A stretch of 64,000 bases of DNA from Paramecium tetraurelia (lineage: Eukaryota > Ciliophora > Oligohymenophorea > Peniculida > Parameciidae), in contig NW_001798973.1 of NCBI RefSeq assembly GCF_000165425.1, forward strand, positions 2,555-66,554, in the 5' to 3' direction. The position numbers were made by a program, and so were the translations under genes. The notes below the pieces were generated by a model. That model was not told where the DNA came from. It worked only from the letters and a program-made list of their open reading frames with translations, and made no database searches. Below, piece by piece: positions 59,102-64,000 of the stretch. Positions within the stretch are counted from its first letter, which is position 1, and each line of letters begins with the position of its first letter.

Positions 59102-59952
59102 TAACAAAAATTATAAAAACAATTTTATATGCAATCGAAATTAAATAATTTATTTTTATAATACAAAGTTAATAAAGTTTAAAATGCTTTTTGAATAGAT
59201 TAATTTCATACTATCTATTGAATTACTGAGTATGATGATTTCTTTTAATTTATGAAAAACTTCTGAATTTTATTTATATTCCTATAATTATTAATAATAT
59301 TTTTATTTATGATATATTGAAGTAAAGTATCACTAAAGATGTTAATACTTATTAATTTTTCTAATATTGATTAACTAATATGAAGTTTAAATCAAAAAAT
59401 TATAGAGAAAATAATTATTCTTATTATTTTATTCAGTTAAATTAGAAAAAGATTTTAAATTTTTGTTTTTACTAAATCACTCAAAACACTAGTTCAAAAC
59501 AATTGAAATGAGATTACAACATGTAGATTGTATTGCCACTTGGATTCTTATTAATTTCTGGATCAAACTAGAAGATAATCAAAATTAATTTGTATTCCAT
59601 AGAGGAATGGTAAATTGGTTAATTTGATTGCAAATAATAGAAAATATTTTTCAAAAGATATAAAATCCTAAGATAATTGAAATAGTATTTATAGACTTGA
59701 TGAACACTAAAAATAACACTATTATATTTTGAATAAAAATTAGTAGCTTTACTTGAATGTAGATTATAAAAATGACGGTTATTCCTAAATACTAATCGAA
59801 GAAACTTATATGACTATGGGATTTAAGTGTTCGTAGTTTAACTTCTAATATAAAAATATATATTATCAGAAATTATGGTTATACCACAGAACTGATAATT
59901 TTAAAGCTAATTGTATTCATTTCATTTTTATAATAAAAGTTTATTTTTAGAA
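59102..59952. other. Intergenic, nothing recognised
   Basis: 851 bp of very AT-rich DNA. A plus-strand frame near 59,509 (MRLQHVDCIATWILINFW...) stays open about 40 codons but has no recognisable product. The stretch is long for this gene-dense genome and may hold regulatory DNA or an eroded gene. Confidence 0.4.
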
Positions 59953-60797
59953 ATGAATGATCCTATTCATAATAAAGAGCTCAGACAGAAACTAATTCCA
60001 TTGGGTTCTCTCGATCCCTTGAGAATTTAGATACAAATAGTTTGAAAGAAGATCTTAATAAAAGCATTGAATTGGGGCGCAAAAAGAGAAAACAGTTGAC
60101 TCTTGATAATCCTGAATTTAACATCAAGCAAGAGATTGAGGATGAGAAATAGAACATTAAGGTGCAAACCCTCATAAGGAGGGGAATAGCAGATGGTCTA
60201 AAGATGTAAGAATTATGTACAATATTAATGTTTATTTGTAAGTAAAGTTGAAGGTTTCAGCGAAAGACAATAACAACCCTGTTCACAGTCTCTTTAGATG
60301 GTGCATGCTAATACTTTATAAGGAGAATCCAGAGATATATAATTGGTCAGAGTTTAAAGTAAGAACGAGTTTAGATTTTGTTAGAAAAAAGTTCTTGAAA
60401 AGGAAAACGGTCAAGACCTTCGCAATCGTTTGGGATATCAAAGTGTTATTCATATAACCTAATTGGAAGGAGAGAAAACAAAATATTTGTTAAATTTAAA
60501 AAAACCAATTTTAGAACAAAATAGTAAACCTGAAGAACTGTAGTGGGTACTATTGAAAATATTTGATATTGTTGAAATAATCTATAAAACACATGAGCAT
60601 GCGAAAAGAATTAATTAACTTGTTGATGATTTGTTGATGGTAATTGAATTTCGTTATGCAATCTATAGCAAGAGAGCAAAATCAAGCAATACTAAGAGGA
60701 TATTGACAAGGTGAATTAAGAAATTCAGGTAGCCAAGACTAGCCTGAAGAGTTTGGAAAGCAAGTCTTTGAATGATGATGAGATCGTTCAGGAATGA
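59953..60797 (+). CDS. Hypothetical helical protein
   Basis: 247 residues with four introns: 60005-60030, 60217-60242, 60524-60543 (20 nt) and 60640-60668 (29 nt). The N terminus is basic (ELGRKKRKQLTLDNPEF). The middle has a folded-looking part (SLFRWCMLILYKENPEIYNWSEFK) rich in Trp and Tyr. The end is a coiled coil (IKQYQEDIDKVNQEIQVAK). No family recognised. The splice pattern is supported only by frame and consensus ends. Confidence 0.6.
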
Positions 60798-61124
60798 TAT
60801 TATAATTATTATAATTGTTCTTAAAAAAAGAATTTTAATCAAAAGATTGATACTCCAAAAGGAGAGTCAACTTAATACTGAATGTAGTTTACTATTTTCT
60901 CGATAATTAGAAAAATCAAAATAAAAGATAGTTTTATAATAAGTGAGGATGAATGCATAATTTTGAAATTGATTATTATAAAATTAAATATATATAGTAG
61001 AGATTTAATATATATTATAAAGGAACAACTTGATATTAGTAGTTAGTTTGTAAATGTATTTATATGATGAATAATAAATTATATATTGTATTGCTTAAAA
61101 CGGATACTCATTAATTAATTTTAG
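60798..61124. other. Intergenic, probable promoter of the secreted coiled-coil gene
   Basis: 327 bp AT-rich stretch with TATA-like runs (AATATATATAGTAGAG...), no gene seen. Confidence 0.35.
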
Positions 61125-62576
61125 ATGAAATAGCTAGTCGTATTAGCATTAATGCTAAGCTTGGCTTTGAGTACAAGCATAACATCACCTTAACTATTGG
61201 TGGAATTGTAGGCAAGAACTGAAAATGTGATAGACGATGGAGTTGATCTATTGGAACAACTTCTTGCTACAACAGAATAGTAATATGAGCAAGTCATCCA
61301 AGAGAATGAAGCTGAATAGCAACAATTAAAAGATTAAGTGGCTTCAAAAGAGTAATAACTTTACGATCTTTAAAACACTTGTATGGTGATGTCTGACGAC
61401 TTGGCCTTGCTCAAATAATAAATTGAATTACATGGAGATGACACAGCATACTTCAGAAATGAAATCATAAAAGACAATCGTAGAATTGAAGTACTTGAAG
61501 AGCTTCGTTGCTAATAAAGCAAGAATTGGTTGAATTTCATCAAATCAAGCAAATACATTCTTAATTTGATTGAGTTTTTAAGAAGAGCCATTTAGAATTA
61601 TGGATCATTCGCTGAGATCTAAAACTTTTCAGTGATGTTGGAGACACTCAGCAGAGAAGTTGATGATAATGAACTATTGAACTCTCTTTAAGCAGTTAGT
61701 AAATCAAGAGCAATTACTCCAGTTAGATAGGAATTACTATAATTGCTTGATTAGATTGAAGAATCCATCAAGGCCAAGATCAATACAAGTTAAACTGACG
61801 AAGTAATTAATTAATCTTATCTAGATTCTGTCAACATCAAGAATTGCTGATTATTTACATTAGCTCAAATAAGAAATCGCTTGGTATGAGAATGAAGTTG
61901 CCAAACTCAATGAAGCTTGGGGAGATTCACCAGAAGAAACAGTAAAACAAAGATAAAAGGAATTGGACACATGTGAAAGTGGAATCAATGCTAAAATTGA
62001 AGAAGCTAAAGAATTCAGAAATCACGTGAGTGAATAAATTATTCATAATGAATCCAGATAAGCTCGTTTCTTAGAGTAAAAGGACTTAGTTGCCTAATTG
62101 ATTGTTGAATATTAAAATGCCTTCAATAAAATTGGAGAGACCTACAAAATTAGAATCGATGATTATGTTGAAGATGGAGTATTTGACAAGACTGTTGATT
62201 TTGATAAAAGGTATCAATTAGATATACATATTGTAGATCATTAACTGACCTCTATGGAGATAAGGAGAACAATTTCGAATAATACGTAGATGATTTAGTA
62301 AGTGGTGTTGCTACTCCAGTTGAAGTACCAGTAGTTGAAGAAGATCCAGAACTATCAGGTGTTTTTGAAGGTGGAAGCGAGTCAGAAAGTGAAGAGGCTG
62401 AATCTGCCGAAGAAGTAGAGGAGACTGTTACTGAAGGAACACAAGAGAGTGCTACTGAAGAAGTAGTTGAGACCGCAACAGAAGAACCAGTTGAGACTAC
62501 AACTCAACCAGAGGTTGAAACTACAAATGAAGAAACCAATCATTTTGAATAAGGCGAAGTTCAACAATCTGTTTGA
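61125..62576 (+). CDS. Trichocyst matrix protein-like secreted coiled-coil protein with acidic tail
   Basis: 467 residues; introns 61803-61824 (22 nt) and 62211-62236 (26 nt). A strong signal peptide (MKQLVVLALMLSLALSTS) is followed by acidic coiled coils (QYEQVIQENEAEQQQLKDQ...). It has the short TMP-style helical modules and spaced Cys (NTCMVMSDD; EELRCQQSKNW; ELDTCESGINAKIEEAKEF). These resemble trichocyst matrix/granule lattice proteins of ciliates, which are stored in secretory granules. The last 95 residues are a Glu/Thr/Val-rich repeat tail (EEVEETVTEGTQE, EEVVETATEE, EPVETTTQPEVETTNEE), not typical of TMPs. Calcium binding by the acidic tail is a guess. Confidence 0.75.
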
Positions 62577-62649
62577 TTCTATTAAAATAAATAAATATTT
62601 ATATCAAGACACAAAATAGTGTGCAAAATTATTCACCTAAAGAATTATA

Positions 62650-63457
62650 ATGAGTATGACTATTCACTATTAAAACTGGGATCATAATTTCGCCAGATTA
62701 AATCTTAAGATTAAATGTTTTATAGATGAATTAGAATCATCTAAAATTTGTATTGATTGTAATTTTTAATAGACTGTTGATGCAATTTATGAGGAACATG
62801 TTACATCATTTCAATATTTATATAGAATTGAAAAGACACAAAATAATTTAGTTGATTTTATTATCTATATTATTTAGATCTTTTTAAAATAAATAAAAAA
62901 TATGAATATCTTAAATAATTCACTGTAAGAGCCTTAAAAACCTTAATCTCCTTAATCCTATTTTGTTAAATTCAACTCACCTTACACAATCAATAAATTT
63001 ATGAATTTCCTTAAAGCAATTATTCCTATAGCATTGATATTTAGGTTTATTAGACTAAGACAAAGTTTAAAGCTCCGATAGAGCTTTAAGAATTCAGCTG
63101 CTAAATTGGGTTATTTTTTAAAGGTTAAATATACGAAATAAACACAAATTTAATTGAATTAAGGAGAAATTTTAATTTAAAAAATCTTTAATTTACCTGC
63201 TTAGAGAAGATTATATTTATAAAGCTGAATAATTTTCTACCGATATTTTTCTATATTTAAAACAAATAGAATAAAGGAAAATTAAGACGAACATGTTAAT
63301 TAGGCAAATTAGCTTCAGATCTTCGAATATTAATTATGTCATCAACTATGAGAATGATAATAAGATATTATTAGACCCTCTTCCTTCTAAATTTCTTTAG
63401 TTGATTACCATAAAGGAATTTTTGTAAATGAAAGAGGTTGAAATTTAGAGTGTATGA
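62650..63457 (+). CDS. Hypothetical protein, weakly PEX16-like
   Basis: 255 residues if one 40-nt GT...AG intron at 63124-63163 is removed; without it the frame stops at 63226-63228 after 192 residues. The sequence is basic and helical, with hydrophobic segments (NNLVDFIIYIIQIFL; NFLKAIIPIALIFRFIRL). The segment KFQFKKSLIYLLREDYIYKAEQF slightly recalls the C-terminal RRxxLLxYLLRSPFYD block of the peroxin PEX16. That match is weak and the intron is long for this genome, so both the model and the family are doubtful. Confidence 0.45.
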
Positions 63458-63783
63458 AGGATATCTTGGAAATAAGATATATTCCTCATTAATTCAGAAT
63501 TTAACAAAGGTTACTTCAATAAAAATACTTTTTTATGAACTCTTGTTTTTAGTATCTAGTATTTTAATTATTGCTAATAATAAATCAAGATTATGTGAAG
63601 AAATATATCCAAAGAATGTAATGAAGAGCAATAATTATATTAATATAGTAAATTAAAATATATTAAAATATGGAAAGGTTATTAATGGAGAGTGAATTTG
63701 ATGTATATTTTATTTTAATGTCGATAATAATGGTATTTGATAATTATCACATTTTAGTTTATAAATTAAATAAATATAATTAA
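63458..63783. other. Intergenic or 3' part of the preceding gene
   Basis: 326 bp. An open plus-strand frame from about 63,438 to 63,690 (KFRVYEGYLGNKIYSSLIQNL..., FYELLFLVSSILIIANN) is protein-like at its start and hydrophobic. It could be a further exon of the gene at 62650-63457, but I could not find a clean splice. Confidence 0.35.
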
Positions 63784-64000
63784 ATGGGTTAGCCTAGTCT
63801 TAGGTACTCTAAACCTCCAGATGATGCTTTGCTAATTTCCTTACCCATTAGAAATAGTCTAGAAGTAAAGTTCAATCCTAATAATTCGATAGGCTGTTGT
63901 AGTGAGACTGGATCGTTCTGCTTAATATCCTCCTCTAGACACAAAGGAATGGGGGTAATTCCTGTATTAAATTAACCTTCCTTTGGATAAGAAAAATAAG
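63784..64000 (+). CDS. 5' part of a gene cut by the right edge
   Basis: Open from ATG to the window end, at least 72 codons. It begins MGQPSLRYSKPPDDALLISL; the Gly at position 2 would allow N-myristoylation. A Cys-containing stretch follows (IGCCSETGSFCLISSSRHK). No family can be named from this fragment. Confidence 0.55.

Noticed and set aside
59500-59640. Small gene starting MRLQHVDCIATW
   Set aside because: Only about 40 codons, no family, no convincing intron and atypical composition.
1-64000. Very many short frames and dense TAA/TAG stops suggesting non-coding or decayed DNA
   Set aside because: All long genes open up once TAA and TAG are read as Gln, and small introns explain the remaining breaks.

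Overview
The window reads as ciliate macronuclear DNA, almost certainly Paramecium or a very close relative. Long reading frames only appear when TAA and TAG are read as Gln and TGA is the sole stop. The genes are packed tightly, the DNA is AT-rich, and coding regions are broken by tiny introns of about 20-29 nt (GTA...TAG), which I placed by frame continuity and protein family match. In nearly every spliced model the exon lengths sum to a whole number of codons. Conventional-code reading would fragment almost every gene.

Layout, left to right. 1-14,426: a large polytopic membrane protein cut by the window edge (+) and its full-length inverted paralogue (-). Between them lie a catalytically dead papain-like protease, a glutathione transferase, a DP-type (E2F partner) transcription factor, a 2H phosphoesterase and a B-box/kelch protein. 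14,447-21,174: a small Gln-rich protein, an unknown coiled-coil protein, an HSPA12-like Hsp70, a secreted coiled-coil protein, an unknown helical protein and an MFS/SLC22-like transporter. 21,252-28,997: a coiled-coil protein, a roughly 1,400-residue acidic coiled-coil protein with repeated Trp-acidic motifs, a possible tiny gene, the centriole protein POC5 and an unknown protein. 29,135-38,312: an actin-related protein, a CNBD channel-like protein without a K+ filter, a pseudokinase, a C2/4-TM protein and a zinc-ribbon/WD40 protein. 38,476-48,611: a TMEM256 homologue, a beta-propeller-like protein, an adenylyl/guanylyl cyclase fused to a voltage-sensor-like module, the transition-zone protein B9D1, a CK1-family kinase, a coiled-coil protein and an eIF4E of 4E-HP type. 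48,922-64,000: an ABCA transporter, a kinase with DFS in place of DFG, a PI-PLC-X enzyme, a 1.5 kb segment bounded by a 161-bp near-perfect inverted repeat, two small unknown proteins, an alkyladenine DNA glycosylase, a helical protein, a trichocyst-matrix-like secreted protein, an unknown protein and a gene running off the right edge.

The genes do not form one pathway. Two themes recur: cilium/basal body parts (POC5, B9D1, several coiled-coil proteins) and membrane signalling (CNBD channel, cyclase, C2 protein, kinases, PLC). Three proteins keep the fold but lose key catalytic or pore residues. I found no tRNA, rRNA, CRISPR array or viral element.
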